DNA from: CAILZL01 sp035548495 | Lineage (GTDB): Bacteria; Pseudomonadota; Gammaproteobacteria; Steroidobacterales; Steroidobacteraceae | Length of the DNA: 64,000 bases | Direction of reading: 5' to 3' | Assembly: GCA_035548495.1 (NCBI GenBank) | Contig: DASZSV010000036.1 | Location: 107,627-171,626 of the forward strand | Shown: positions 7,971 through 16,860 of the stretch, piece after piece | Layout: the number at the start of each line of letters is the position of its first letter | Position numbering within the stretch: position 1 is the stretch's first letter | Program-made: the position numbers and the translations under genes | Notes under the pieces: generated by a model | Database searches by the model: none | Seen by the model: the letters and a program-made list of their open reading frames with translations, nothing else | What the model was told of the DNA's origin: nothing

Positions 7971-9665
7971 ATGAATATCTCGAACTTGAGTATCAAGGCC
8001 AAACTGTTTGCAACCCTCGGGTTGCTCGCAGCGATCATGTGCATTGTCGGCATTGTCGGCTTTGCGGGCATGCGCCAGACCAACAGTGAACTGGAACGCA
8101 TGTATGAAGGCCGCCTCATGCCTTCCAGCTGGGTGGACGAAATCGTCACTCTGGAACGCAAAGGCATCGAATCCATTGAACTGGCCACCATCAAGCAGGA
8201 CCCTGCATCGGTCTCTGCTGCCGTGGACCAGGTGAAAGGCAACGCTGACAAGATCAAGGAGCTGTGGAGCAAGCTCGACAAGCTGGAGGTCGAAGAAGAA
8301 CAGAGCAAGATCATTGATCGCTTTGGCACCGACTGCAATGCCATCCTTGAAGTAAACCTCAATGCAGTCGCCGCATTGCAGGCCGGTGGCGGTTTTGACA
8401 AGGCGGAAAAGTCCATGCTGGAACAGGCGCGTCCGAAGTACGATGAACTGACTGGCATTGTGGATGAACTGAAAAAATCACAACTGCAGGCTGCGGAAAC
8501 TGCGTGGGAAAATGCGGTTGCTGCATTCCGCCACAACAACATCATGATTGCAGTGTCCATCCTTGCGGGACTGGGACTGGCGACGTTCCTCGGCATGTTG
8601 CTGGTACGTTCCATCATCAGCACGCTGAATGTTGCGGTGGGCGTGGCCAACAAGATTGCCAATGGTCATGTGGGCAATGAAATTGAAGTGCTGACCAATG
8701 ATGAACTGGGCCAGTTGCTGGTTGCGTTGCGCACCATGGATGCCAAGCTGGTTGAAATTGTTTCCTCAGTGCGCACTACTGCCAGTGCGGTCGGCGGTGC
8801 TGCCAGCGAGTTGTCGCAGGGCAATGATGATCTCTCCAGCCGCACGCAGGAACAGGCATCGGCACTGGAAGAAACGGCATCGAGCATGGAAGAAATGACC
8901 GCTACAGTAAAACAGAATGCGGACAACGCGCGTCAGGCCAATCAACTCGCTGCTGGTGCACGTGAACAAGCCGAGCGTGGTGGCACGGTGGTACAACGCG
9001 CCATTGGTGCAATGGGTGAAATCAACAACGCCAGCCGCAAGATTGCCGACATCATCAGCGTGATTGATGAAATCGCTTTTCAGACCAATCTGCTGGCGTT
9101 GAATGCAGCGGTTGAAGCGGCACGCGCCGGCGAACAGGGTCGCGGTTTCGCAGTGGTGGCCACGGAAGTGCGCAACCTTGCACAGCGCAGCGCCAGTGCC
9201 GCAAAAGAAATCAAGGACCTCATCAATGATTCGGTTGACAAAGTGAAAGCAGGTTCCGAACTCGTTGATGAATCCGGCAAGACTCTGGCAGAGATCATGG
9301 AGAGCGTGAAGAAAGTCACCGACATCGTTGCCGAAATCGCCGCCGCCAGCCAGGAACAATCTGCCGGTATCGAACAGGTCAACAATGCAGTGACACAGAT
9401 GGACGGTGTAACGCAGCAGAATGCAGCATTGGTTGAACAGGCATCTGCAGCCAGCAAGGCCATGCAACAACAGGCCAATGCACTGGTGCAGCAGATCGGT
9501 TTCTTCAAGAATGTCAATGGTGGTGTTGCTGCTGAGCCGGTGATGATGAAGGCATCACGTCCTGCCATGCCGCAGCGTGCGGCTGCATCACGTCCCGCTG
9601 CACGTCCTGCCGCGCGCCCGATGGCACGCGCCAGCGGTGATGACAGTGTATGGCAGGAGTTTTAA
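7971..9665 (+). CDS. Methyl-accepting chemotaxis protein with a CheR/CheB tether
   Basis: An inner-membrane chemoreceptor of 564 residues. It has a first membrane helix at about 11-33, a periplasmic four-helix-bundle (4HB_MCP) sensor of about 150 residues, a second membrane helix at about 191-213, a HAMP domain, and a methyl-accepting signalling domain with the hairpin tip EIAFQTNLLALNAAVEAARAG. The final residues VWQEF fit the xWxxF pentapeptide that tethers CheR and CheB in enteric receptors; it follows an Ala/Arg/Pro-rich linker. The ATG at 7971 has GGGA upstream; the longer frame from 7884 runs inside cheA and is unlikely. The ligand cannot be told from the sequence. Confidence 0.95.
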   Translation: MNISNLSIKAKLFATLGLLAAIMCIVGIVGFAGMRQTNSELERMYEGRLMPSSWVDEIVTLERKGIESIELATIKQDPASVSAAVDQVKGNADKIKELWSKLDKLEVEEEQSKIIDRFGTDCNAILEVNLNAVAALQAGGGFDKAEKSMLEQARPKYDELTGIVDELKKSQLQAAETAWENAVAAFRHNNIMIAVSILAGLGLATFLGMLLVRSIISTLNVAVGVANKIANGHVGNEIEVLTNDELGQLLVALRTMDAKLVEIVSSVRTTASAVGGAASELSQGNDDLSSRTQEQASALEETASSMEEMTATVKQNADNARQANQLAAGAREQAERGGTVVQRAIGAMGEINNASRKIADIISVIDEIAFQTNLLALNAAVEAARAGEQGRGFAVVATEVRNLAQRSASAAKEIKDLINDSVDKVKAGSELVDESGKTLAEIMESVKKVTDIVAEIAAASQEQSAGIEQVNNAVTQMDGVTQQNAALVEQASAASKAMQQQANALVQQIGFFKNVNGGVAAEPVMMKASRPAMPQRAAASRPAARPAARPMARASGDDSVWQEF

Positions 9666-9722
9666 CGGAGCATGCAATGACGGGAATCAGGCAACACACC
9701 TGATCCAGTTGCAGTCACTCCG
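9666..9722 (+). other. Structured intergenic RNA hairpin between MCP and cheW
   Basis: Three nested complementary segments can pair: CGGAG (9666-9670) with CTCCG (9718-9722), TGCAA (9673-9677) with TTGCA (9709-9713), and ATCAGG (9686-9691) with CCTGAT (9699-9704). The 3' arm ends just before the cheW ribosome site (GGAG at 9724). There is no T-run, so it is not a simple terminator. It may stabilise the upstream message or tune cheW translation; this is inference. Confidence 0.55.
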
Positions 9723-9734
9723 TGGAGAAGTGCT

Positions 9735-10244
9735 ATGAAAAATGCAAGCGCAAAGCAGCCGGAAGATGTCACCAACAGTCTGAACCAGATGCTGACGTTC
9801 ATGCTCGGCGACGAAACTTATGGCGTGGACATTCTGCGTGTGCAGGAAATCCGTGGCTGGTCACCGGTGACACGCATTCCACAATCACCACCGCATGTGC
9901 TGGGTGTATTGAATCTGCGTGGTTCGATTGTGCCGGTGGTGGACTTACGCATGCGTCTCAGTCTTGATCGTGCTGAATATACCGCAGTGACAGTGATCAT
10001 TGTGCTGTCGGTTGATTCCGGTCATGGCCGTCGTGATTTTGGTGTGGTAGTCGATGGCGTGTCTGATGTCATCAACGTGCAGGGTGCCGATGTCAAGCCG
10101 CCGCCCGAACTGGGTGCTGGTGTGAAGACCGATTACATCCAGGGATTGGCAACGGTTTCCGACCGCATGGTGATGTTGCTGGACATTGATCGCCTGATCG
10201 GTGCCGACATTGCCGGCATCGCAGCGATGCCGGCGGTGGCGTAA
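9735..10244 (+). CDS. cheW: Chemotaxis coupling protein CheW
   Basis: CheW links receptors to CheA. This 169-residue protein is one CheW domain: the N-terminal part LTFMLGDETYGVDILRVQEI, the GVLNLRGSIVPVVDLR core and the C-terminal GLATVSDRMVMLLDIDRLI are all standard. GGAG about eight bases before the ATG at 9735 supports the start. It sits between the MCP and cheR genes on the same strand. Confidence 0.96.
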   Translation: MKNASAKQPEDVTNSLNQMLTFMLGDETYGVDILRVQEIRGWSPVTRIPQSPPHVLGVLNLRGSIVPVVDLRMRLSLDRAEYTAVTVIIVLSVDSGHGRRDFGVVVDGVSDVINVQGADVKPPPELGAGVKTDYIQGLATVSDRMVMLLDIDRLIGADIAGIAAMPAVA

Positions 10245-10337
10245 CGCAATCAGAAGACTGCCGCGCAGCGGCGTGTTGCGCGTGTGCAGAATACTCACAA
10301 TGCGTTGTTGCCAGAGAATTACCGGGTTGCGTGTTGC

Positions 10338-11204
10338 ATGTTGCCAAAGTTTGAAAAAAACATTCAGTCGGGACTCGTGGATGCGCAAATCACGCCGGAG
10401 GAATTCGACTTCATCCGCACGGTGGTGGAAAAGAATGCAGGCATTGTGCTCGGCACCAACAAACTGCAACTGGTACAGGGCAGGCTGGTGCGGCGCGCGC
10501 GCGAACTGGGCCTGAATTCCATCGGCGAATATTGCGATGTCATCCGCAATGGCGGTCCCGAAGAACTGGTGGGATTGATCAACGCCATCACCACCAATGT
10601 CACATCCTTCTTTCGCGAGAGTCATCACTTTGATGCACTTACCGCGGTGATGCTGCCCGAAGCAATGGGGCGCAATGAACGCACACGACGCATGCGCATC
10701 TGGTCAGCGGGCTGTTCAAGCGGTGAAGAACCTTATTCAATTGCGATGGCATCGGCTGAAGTACTCGCCAGCAGCCGTGGCTGGGATTTCAAGATTCTTG
10801 CCACTGACATCGACAGTGAAATGCTGCACGTCGCCGAACATGGTTGTTATTCAGGTGATCGTCTTACCGGTGTATCCGAAGAACGCCGTCGCCGCTGGTT
10901 TGTGCGCAGCGACAGTCATCACGAGCTCGAGTGGCAGGTGGTTCCTGAATTGCGTACGTTGATCACCTTTCGTCCACTCAACTTAATGAACAACTGGCCG
11001 ATGCGTGGACCATTCGATGTGATTTTCTGTCGCAATGTCATGATCTATTTTGATCAGCCGACTCGCGACCGCTTGCTGATGCGCTATGCAGGCTTGCTGG
11101 CCAATGGTGGCTATCTGTGTCTGGGTCATTCCGAATCGATTCATTCACAGCACAGTCACTTCAAGCTGGTGGGGCGCACCATCTACCGCAAGATTGGAGG
11201 ATAG
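10338..11204 (+). CDS. cheR: Chemotaxis protein methyltransferase CheR
   Basis: CheR methylates glutamates of MCPs with S-adenosylmethionine. An all-alpha N-terminal domain (FDFIRTVVEKNAGIVLG; TSFFRE) is followed by a Rossmann methyltransferase domain with SAM-binding WSAGCSSGEEPYSIA, LATDID and the FCRNVMIYFD and GYLCLGHSES motifs. From the ATG at 10338 it is 288 residues, like E. coli CheR; the frame also allows a GTG at 10284 and neither has a clear ribosome site. The receptor tether VWQEF in the upstream MCP fits a CheR with the beta-subdomain. cheD follows with no gap. Confidence 0.94.
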   Translation: MLPKFEKNIQSGLVDAQITPEEFDFIRTVVEKNAGIVLGTNKLQLVQGRLVRRARELGLNSIGEYCDVIRNGGPEELVGLINAITTNVTSFFRESHHFDALTAVMLPEAMGRNERTRRMRIWSAGCSSGEEPYSIAMASAEVLASSRGWDFKILATDIDSEMLHVAEHGCYSGDRLTGVSEERRRRWFVRSDSHHELEWQVVPELRTLITFRPLNLMNNWPMRGPFDVIFCRNVMIYFDQPTRDRLLMRYAGLLANGGYLCLGHSESIHSQHSHFKLVGRTIYRKIGG

Positions 11205-11858
11205 TTGGCTGAACCCGTGAAAAATGCCGATCCCCGTGCGCCACTGCCGCGTGCCATGACTGGATTCGACAACATAAGACGCTATCGCGATCCCAGTACA
11301 GGCAACGTGATTGCCAAGCTGTTGCCCGGTGATTTCTATGTCACCAGGGAAGACGAGGTGCTGGATACGGTGTTAGGTTCCTGTGTCTCTGCATGCATCC
11401 GCAACCCCCGCACCGGAGTTGGCGGCATGAATCATTTCATGCTGCCGCATCCGCGCGGTGAAACGGGCGATAGCTGGAACTCGGTCGCAGGCACTGCCAC
11501 GCGCTACGGCAGCGCGTCGATGGAGCAACTGATCAACAAGATATTGAGCGGCGGCGGCTTGCGTGCTGATCTCGAGGTAAAGATCTTCGGCGGTGCGCGT
11601 GTGCTTGCCGCGACCACCGATGTGGGGCAGCACAATGTCGATTTTGTGCGCGACTTTCTCAAACAGGAAGGATTGAAAGTGGTGTCCGAAGATGTCGGCG
11701 ATACCACGCCAAGGCATGTGCAGTATTTTCCGCTCACCGGCCGCGTGCGGGTCAAACATCTTGCCGGTGCCATGACCGCCACTGTGCTGCGGCAGGAAGT
11801 GTCGTACAGCAAGACCATTGACCAGCAGCCTGATGCAGGCTCAATTGATTTGTTCTGA
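11205..11858 (+). CDS. cheD: Chemoreceptor glutamine deamidase CheD
   Basis: CheD deamidates receptor glutamines. The 217-residue protein shows the catalytic Cys motif LGSCVSACI and the His in GGMNHFMLP, plus KIFGGA and the late GRRV-like region replaced by GRVRVKHLAG. The start is a TTG at 11205 directly after the cheR stop (11202-11204), with a strong GGAGG at 11196-11200 lying inside the last cheR codons. This arrangement suggests translational coupling. The next in-frame starts are a GTG at 11217, too far from the GGAGG, and an ATG at 11256, inside conserved sequence. Confidence 0.93.
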   Translation: MAEPVKNADPRAPLPRAMTGFDNIRRYRDPSTGNVIAKLLPGDFYVTREDEVLDTVLGSCVSACIRNPRTGVGGMNHFMLPHPRGETGDSWNSVAGTATRYGSASMEQLINKILSGGGLRADLEVKIFGGARVLAATTDVGQHNVDFVRDFLKQEGLKVVSEDVGDTTPRHVQYFPLTGRVRVKHLAGAMTATVLRQEVSYSKTIDQQPDAGSIDLF

Positions 11859-11876
11859 TGTATTGCAGAGATCATC

Positions 11877-12974
11877 ATGGCAAAAAAGAAAGTGCTTGTT
11901 GTCGATGATTCCGCGCTGGTGCGGCAGATGCTGACGGAGATGCTCAACAGTGATCACGAACTGGAAGTGATCGGCACTGCCAATGATCCTTATGTGGCGC
12001 GTGAAAAAATCAAGACACTCAATCCCGATGTGATTACGCTGGATGTGGAAATGCCGCGTATGGATGGTGTCACCTTTCTTGAAAACCTGATGCGCTTGCG
12101 GCCCACGCCGGTGGTGATGGTGTCATCATTGACACAGAAGGGCGCGGAAGTCACGCTGCGTGCACTCGAACTCGGTGCGGTGGACTTTGTCGCCAAACCA
12201 AAGATTGATGTTGCCGGTACCTTGCATGAATACACTGAAGAGCTGGTGGCCAAGGTGAAGATGGCAGCCGGTGCCAATGTCACGCGCCGTCATGTGCCTG
12301 CAATCGCCAGCGTACAGCCCAAGTTCAGTGCCGATGTGGTGCTGCCTTCGCAACGCAGGCCGCGAACCATGTTGCGTACCACCGAAAAGATAGTTGCCAT
12401 TGGCGCATCCACGGGTGGCACCGAAGCATTGCGTGAACTGCTTGGCAATTTTCCACCGGATGCACCGGCCATCGTGATTTCGCAGCATATTCCTGCTGCA
12501 TTCAGTAAACCTTTTGCCGACCGGCTCGATAAAGTCTGTGCGATGAAGGTGTTTCATGCCGAAGATGGCCAGTACATTGTGCCCGGGCATGTGTATATCG
12601 CACCGGGGGATCGTCACTTGCTGATTGATCGTGACGGTGCGCGCTATGTATGCAAGCTCAGCGACGGGCCGCCCGTCAATCGTCATCGTCCCAGCGTGGA
12701 TGTGATGTTCCGGTCAGCGGCGCAGAAAGTGGGCCCGAATGCCATTGGCGTGATACTCACCGGCATGGGTGATGACGGCGCGCGCGGACTCAGGGAAATG
12801 CGCGATGCAGGCGCACACACCATCGCGCAGGATGAAATATCCAGCGTGGTGTGGGGAATGCCTGGCAGTGCTGTGAAGTTGGGCGCAGCAGAACGCATTG
12901 AATCGTTGAATAATATCTGCAACGTAATCCTGGAGCTGGCCGCAGCCCGCATTGATGATGCTGCCAACAGCTAA
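11877..12974 (+). CDS. cheB: Protein-glutamate methylesterase CheB
   Basis: CheB removes methyl groups from MCPs, and is activated by CheA. Residues 1-~120 are a receiver domain with acidic DD at 10-11 and phospho-acceptor Asp56 (TLDVEMPRMDG). After a linker, residues ~165-355 are the methylesterase domain with catalytic Ser178 (GASTGGTEA), the His of ISQHIPAAFS and the Asp of GMGDDGARG. Length (365) and order are standard. It is 18 bases after cheD. Confidence 0.97.
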   Translation: MAKKKVLVVDDSALVRQMLTEMLNSDHELEVIGTANDPYVAREKIKTLNPDVITLDVEMPRMDGVTFLENLMRLRPTPVVMVSSLTQKGAEVTLRALELGAVDFVAKPKIDVAGTLHEYTEELVAKVKMAAGANVTRRHVPAIASVQPKFSADVVLPSQRRPRTMLRTTEKIVAIGASTGGTEALRELLGNFPPDAPAIVISQHIPAAFSKPFADRLDKVCAMKVFHAEDGQYIVPGHVYIAPGDRHLLIDRDGARYVCKLSDGPPVNRHRPSVDVMFRSAAQKVGPNAIGVILTGMGDDGARGLREMRDAGAHTIAQDEISSVVWGMPGSAVKLGAAERIESLNNICNVILELAAARIDDAANS

Positions 12975-13003
12975 ACACTGATACCGGTTTGAGGTTTTGA
13001 ACT

Positions 13004-13891
13004 ATGGCTTCCACTGCAGCACAAAGTGACGTAACCGGAAGGCACGCGCAGGCAGCGTTCCAGTTTGTTGCGGAACTCGCAGCCGAAGTGTCGCGCGGCC
13101 GTGTCGAACTTCCCGCTTATCCGGATGTGGCCACACGTGTACGCAAGGCATTGGCCGACGAGAATGTCAGTCCCGAACAGATTTCCAGAATTGTTGCATC
13201 AGAAGCCGGTCTGGCGGCGCGTGTCATGACGCTTGCCAATTCCGCAGCGCTGAATCGCGGCGGCAAAAGCATCACCGAACTGAAAACCGCCATCAACCGC
13301 ATTGGCCAGAACAATGTGCGTACCGCGGCTGTTGCGTTTGCCATTGCACAGTTGCGGCGTGCATCCGAACTCAAGCACATCATCAAGGATCTGGAAAAGT
13401 TGTGGAACGGCGCCACCATGGTTTCCGCGCTGGCGTACACCATTGCCAGCCGCACGCGCGGCATCAATCCTGACGAAGCATTGCTCGCCGGACTGATTCA
13501 CAACGTCGGCAAGATTTACATTCTTGCGCGTGCGTACAAACATGCGGACCTGTTTGCCGATACGACGGCAATGAGCGCCATCATGCGTGACTGGCATGCG
13601 AGCATCGGCAAGGCCATCATCGAAAACTGGGGCTTTGCACCGCATATCGCCGAAGCCGTGGGTGCACAGGAGGAATTCGATCGCGTCAACGGTGAAGCCG
13701 ATCTCAGCGATGTGCTGACGGTTGCAGTGCTGGCTTCCACTTTCATTGACGATCCTGAAGTTGATCTTGAACTCAACATGCAGGGTGTGCGTGCGTTCTC
13801 GCGCCTTGGGCTCAACAACGAAAAATTCCGTCACATCATGCGTGACTGCATCGAAGAGATTTCTGCATTGCGATCAGCTTTGGGATCTTGA
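13004..13891 (+). CDS. HDOD-domain protein at the end of the chemotaxis operon
   Basis: A 295-residue HDOD (HD-related output domain) protein. The conserved core is visible: helix PEQISRIVASEAGLAARVMTLANS, GLIHNVGKIY (related to an HD motif but with the metal-binding HD changed, as is normal in HDOD), and CIEEISALRSAL at the end. HDOD proteins usually act in signalling without phosphohydrolase activity, and they are often found with chemotaxis and c-di-GMP genes. Two 15-base direct repeats lie inside the gene at 13579-13593 and 13834-13848. A decayed copy of this gene lies at 19965-20159. Confidence 0.88.
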   Translation: MASTAAQSDVTGRHAQAAFQFVAELAAEVSRGRVELPAYPDVATRVRKALADENVSPEQISRIVASEAGLAARVMTLANSAALNRGGKSITELKTAINRIGQNNVRTAAVAFAIAQLRRASELKHIIKDLEKLWNGATMVSALAYTIASRTRGINPDEALLAGLIHNVGKIYILARAYKHADLFADTTAMSAIMRDWHASIGKAIIENWGFAPHIAEAVGAQEEFDRVNGEADLSDVLTVAVLASTFIDDPEVDLELNMQGVRAFSRLGLNNEKFRHIMRDCIEEISALRSALGS

Positions 13892-14378
13892 CCGGACCTC
13901 AGTCGGCTAATTCACGCCTCTCATCGATTGCGCTGATATTCTCCGCATTTTCTGGTGCGACCGGATCAACGATGCCTGTTCGTGTTGGTATCGGGAAAAT
14001 ATACGCTGATGATCGCGGCCGAAGCGTTTGCAGCGCCCGGTTTCAATTCATATTACCAGTGTCTTTGCTGTCCGTCGGTGTGCTGCCGAACTGATCCATG
14101 CATGCGACATGCGCCAGCCTCCCTTTCAACAGCAACGTCGATCAACGCATTAACTGGAGCACACATGTCACAATCTAACGCCTGCGCGATATCGGTCACT
14201 GCAATCAAGGCGTGATACCCGCCGTATACGCATAACCACGCCAGGGGATGTAAGATGCCGCGACACCAGTCAGTATCTCGCTATAGTTGCGGGTGGCGGT
14301 ACATTTCGCCAAGACCTTCGCTATGCTCAGGCTGAGCGAAATTGTTCTGCCATCTGACTACCGCCAACAGGAATACTT
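13892..14378. other. Intergenic stretch with a REP-like palindrome
   Basis: No convincing gene is seen; the open frames here (60-90 codons) have no family features. Near its end, 14317-14340 holds an interrupted palindrome with TTCGCT/AGCGAA outer arms and GCTCAG/CTGAGC inner arms, resembling dispersed palindromes seen in many proteobacteria. The region separates the chemotaxis operon from the DUF1840 gene. Confidence 0.5.
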
Positions 14379-14702
14379 ATGCTCATTCACTTCAGCTCCA
14401 TTGCAACAGAGTCCATTACCATGTTTGGTGATGATGCTTTACTGCTCATCAAAATGCTGGGTGCCAGTGGTGCAATCCCCGGTGCCATCAGCGAAGAAAA
14501 TATTCCGGCTGCATTGCAAGGATTGCGACAACAACTGCAATTGCATGGCAACGCGGTTACCACGACTACAAATCAGGCAGAAGAGGGCGACGACGCTGAC
14601 CATGAACCGCCCATTACTCTTGCAACGCGTGCGGGGCCATTGATCAAGATTCTCGAACAAGCTGCTGCCGCCAAGGCGCCGGTGATGTGGGAGAAGGTTT
14701 AA
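14379..14702 (+). CDS. DUF1840 family protein
   Basis: A 107-residue protein of the DUF1840 family. The family pattern is visible: a start MLIHFSSIA, then TMFGDDALLLIKMLG, GAIPGAISEENIPAALQGL and a C-terminal LIKILEQAAA segment. There is a charged, Glu/Asp-rich insert around residues 60-80. The function of the family is unknown. No signal peptide or membrane helix is present. A HAD hydrolase gene follows 52 bases downstream and may be co-transcribed. Confidence 0.75.
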   Translation: MLIHFSSIATESITMFGDDALLLIKMLGASGAIPGAISEENIPAALQGLRQQLQLHGNAVTTTTNQAEEGDDADHEPPITLATRAGPLIKILEQAAAAKAPVMWEKV

Positions 14703-14754
14703 GGTACTTGATGCACTAAATGCTTTGGTTGCAATATCAGAACAGGCGCCACTC

Positions 14755-15426
14755 ATGACCTCACCTGAAGACGTTGTATTTCTGTTTGATTGTGATAACA
14801 CGCTGCTTGATAACGACAAAGTGCAGGCAGATTTGCAGGTGCATCTCGATGCGGAGTTTGGCCGTGCCGCACGAGACTGCTATTGGAATATCCTGGAACA
14901 ACTGCGTACTGAACTGGGCTATGTCGATTACCTGGGTGCCTTGCAACGCTATCGACAGGATGTGCCGAATGATGCGCGCTTGTTGGAGATGTCCACCTTC
15001 CTGATCGATTATCCCTTCGACAAGCAATTGTATCCTGGTGCGCTCGAAGTGCTGGCACATTGTCGCAAGTGGGGTCGCACGGTCATCCTGTCGGACGGAG
15101 ACGTGGTGTTTCAGCCGCGCAAGATACACCGCGCGGGTTTATGGGATGCAGTGGAAGGGCGTGTGTTGATCTACATTCACAAGGAACAAATGCTGGCTGA
15201 AATGCAGCGGCATTATCCAGCGCGTCACTATGTGATGATCGATGACAAGTTACGCATTCTGGCGGCGATGAAGCAATCAATGGGAGATCGACTGACCACG
15301 ATTTTTCCACGCCAGGGACACTATGCACTTGATCCTGAAAATATCGCACGTTATCCGGCGGCTGATATGACGGTCGAACGCATCGGTGACTTGGTTGAGT
15401 GTGACTTCTCCTCGTTGTTCAAATAG
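14755..15426 (+). CDS. HAD-superfamily hydrolase
   Basis: A 223-residue hydrolase of the haloacid dehalogenase superfamily. Motif I is FLFDCDNTLLDND (nucleophile Asp, acid/base Asp), motif II is VILSDGD, and motif IV is YVMIDDKLRIL. A helical cap lies between motifs I and II. Such proteins are phosphatases; the substrate is unknown. The ATG at 14755 is chosen because it is just before motif I; an upstream TTG (14725) is possible but has no ribosome site. A diverged REP copy begins 14 bases after the stop. Confidence 0.85.
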   Translation: MTSPEDVVFLFDCDNTLLDNDKVQADLQVHLDAEFGRAARDCYWNILEQLRTELGYVDYLGALQRYRQDVPNDARLLEMSTFLIDYPFDKQLYPGALEVLAHCRKWGRTVILSDGDVVFQPRKIHRAGLWDAVEGRVLIYIHKEQMLAEMQRHYPARHYVMIDDKLRILAAMKQSMGDRLTTIFPRQGHYALDPENIARYPAADMTVERIGDLVECDFSSLFK

Positions 15427-15440
15427 TCTTTCTCGGTGAG

Positions 15441-15470
15441 GTAGGTTGGGCTGAGTCTGCGAAGCTCGGC
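15441..15470 (+). repeat. REP family 1, diverged copy
   Basis: The left arm GTAGGTTGGGCT and loop are kept, but the right arm has substitutions (GAAGCTCGGCC instead of GAAGCCCAACC), so the hairpin is weakened. Other members are at 16857-16890, 61612-61643 and 62268-62299. Confidence 0.75.
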
Positions 15471-15584
15471 CACCCAGCTAGAAGATATTCTCGAATCGTC
15501 ACAGGCGCTTGTGGTGGAATTGGCTCTGATGTTACCTTGCAGTCACTGTAATAATCACAATAGATAAAGTAAGCCAGGCGGTCG

Positions 15585-15884
15585 ATGATTCGTACCATGT
15601 CAAGAGTGCTCTCGATTGTAGTCGTTGCGGTATCGCTTTGGCTCGCATGGCCAGTGCCAAAGGGCCATTGGTACGTGCTTCTTTTCGTTGCCCCATCGCT
15701 TGTGTTTATCTGGTTCCCAGAACAAGTTGATGAATACACTTTTGGAGTTTGGCGATATGGGAATCAAGTTAATTCTCATTCTCCACCAGTCATGATCGCG
15801 ATTGTCGGCTGGGTGATACTTCTGGTCCATGTGGCGTCCGTTGTTGATCCCAACTTCATTGCTCGAATGTTCGGGGTTGCGTAG
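15585..15884 (+). CDS. Small membrane protein, unknown function
   Basis: A 99-residue protein with three likely membrane helices: about residues 7-24, 28-44 and 70-87, joined by short polar loops (EQVDEYTFGVWRYGNQVNSH). The pattern is protein-like and no family is recognised. It lies between two REP family 1 copies in the accessory patch, and may be horizontally acquired. An alternative start at the second Met (15597) would shorten the N-terminus by four residues. Confidence 0.55.
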   Translation: MIRTMSRVLSIVVVAVSLWLAWPVPKGHWYVLLFVAPSLVFIWFPEQVDEYTFGVWRYGNQVNSHSPPVMIAIVGWVILLVHVASVVDPNFIARMFGVA

Positions 15885-16386
15885 TGTTGATCGTGCGTCG
15901 CATAGGGCTCCGGGCTGAGTTTTGATACCGGTTCGTGCGGCGAGGCACTTTGGTTGCTCTCTTGTTTGGGTTTCGACACCGGTAAAGTGCAGGGCCATGG
16001 GCCGCAGGTGATGATGAAAAGCTCGGTAGGGTGTAATCGTGATTACACCTCAATCAATAGATTCATAATTCCCTCGCCCCTTGAGGGAGAGGGGTGGGGG
16101 TGAGGGCTCATTCCAAAATTCAGCGGTTGCATTGCAACAGATAGGCTCTCCATGAAAGTGATGTGTAAAACCGCGGTGGCAGGATTGCAAAGCTGTTGAT
16201 ATAAAGTTGGTCAAGAATTGGATGTGGAGGTTGGGCTGCCAAAGCCAGCAAAGCTCCAATCTGATCCGGACATCCACATACCGGCACTATTCTTCTCCAC
16301 ATTGACCCCGAGACCCCGGACCGGCAATATTCGGCAGCATTGTGGCGATTGCTCTTTGTACGGACGTCGCAAAACCAACTGTATAA
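15885..16386. other. Intergenic stretch with two palindromic repeats
   Basis: No gene is supported. Two palindromes are present: GGTGTAATC/GATTACACC with a GT loop at about 16030-16049, and a GC-rich repeat at 16071-16106 (family 3), also found at 45670-45708, 45846-45884 and in part at 49780-49803. The rest, including two 'accggt' segments near 15930 and 15980, shows nothing recognisable. Confidence 0.6.
16071..16106 (+). repeat. GC-rich palindromic repeat, family 3
   Basis: A 36-base element starting CCCTCGCCCCTTGAGGGAG and ending GGGGGTGAGGG. The same core, with a slightly different 3' half, forms the perfect inverted pair near 45.7-45.9 kb. Elements of this type are common between genes in proteobacteria; no coding content. 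Confidence 0.8.
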
Positions 16387-16860
16387 ATGGATACTCATAA
16401 GATGGACAGACTTACAAAATTTTCTGTAGCTTGGAACGGCATAGTTCCTGCTTTTGAGTCCCGCATTCGACAATGGCGACCTGCACTCCAAGACGGTGAA
16501 TTAGAATACCGTAATGCTCTTTATGATCAGTTCCGGAAAATCCTACCAGACGATTGCGTGATTCAAAAAGAATATCGACACTTTGGAACAACGATCGATA
16601 TTTGGATTAAGTGGACAGGCATTTTTACTACGGGTGATATTGGATTTGAGCTAAAACTCAATTTAACAAAGAAGTCCGAGTTTGATCGATTAATCGGCCA
16701 GATTGAACACATGGAACCAACTAAAACAAATATTGTGGTGCTACTAATTGGCCAAACAGATGAAACATTTCTGATGAAATTGCGGCATAAGTACTCTTCT
16801 CAAATTTCCGGAGAAGGTTTCGATAAGAAAATGGCAGTAGTCCATGTTCCAGCTCGGTAG
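16387..16860 (+). CDS. PD-(D/E)XK nuclease-like protein, orphan
   Basis: A 157-residue protein without a clear named family. It has the layout of the PD-(D/E)XK fold: Glu40 in an N-terminal helix (ELEYRNALYDQF), Asp71 in a beta strand (TTIDIWI), then Glu88-x-Lys90 (GFELKLNL), then a helix with Gln105 (RLIGQIEHM) and a hydrophobic strand NIVVLLIGQT. These are the expected catalytic spacings. No methyltransferase or specificity gene is nearby, so it is not an obvious restriction system. Base composition is visibly richer in A+T than the surrounding core genes. The stop codon TAG (16858-16860) lies within a REP family 1 hairpin. An internal Met at 16402 is an alternative start. Confidence 0.6.
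   Translation: MDTHKMDRLTKFSVAWNGIVPAFESRIRQWRPALQDGELEYRNALYDQFRKILPDDCVIQKEYRHFGTTIDIWIKWTGIFTTGDIGFELKLNLTKKSEFDRLIGQIEHMEPTKTNIVVLLIGQTDETFLMKLRHKYSSQISGEGFDKKMAVVHVPAR

Noticed and set aside
14725..14754. A TTG start for the HAD hydrolase
   Set aside because: No ribosome site precedes it, and the ATG at 14755 lies just before the conserved FDCDNT motif.
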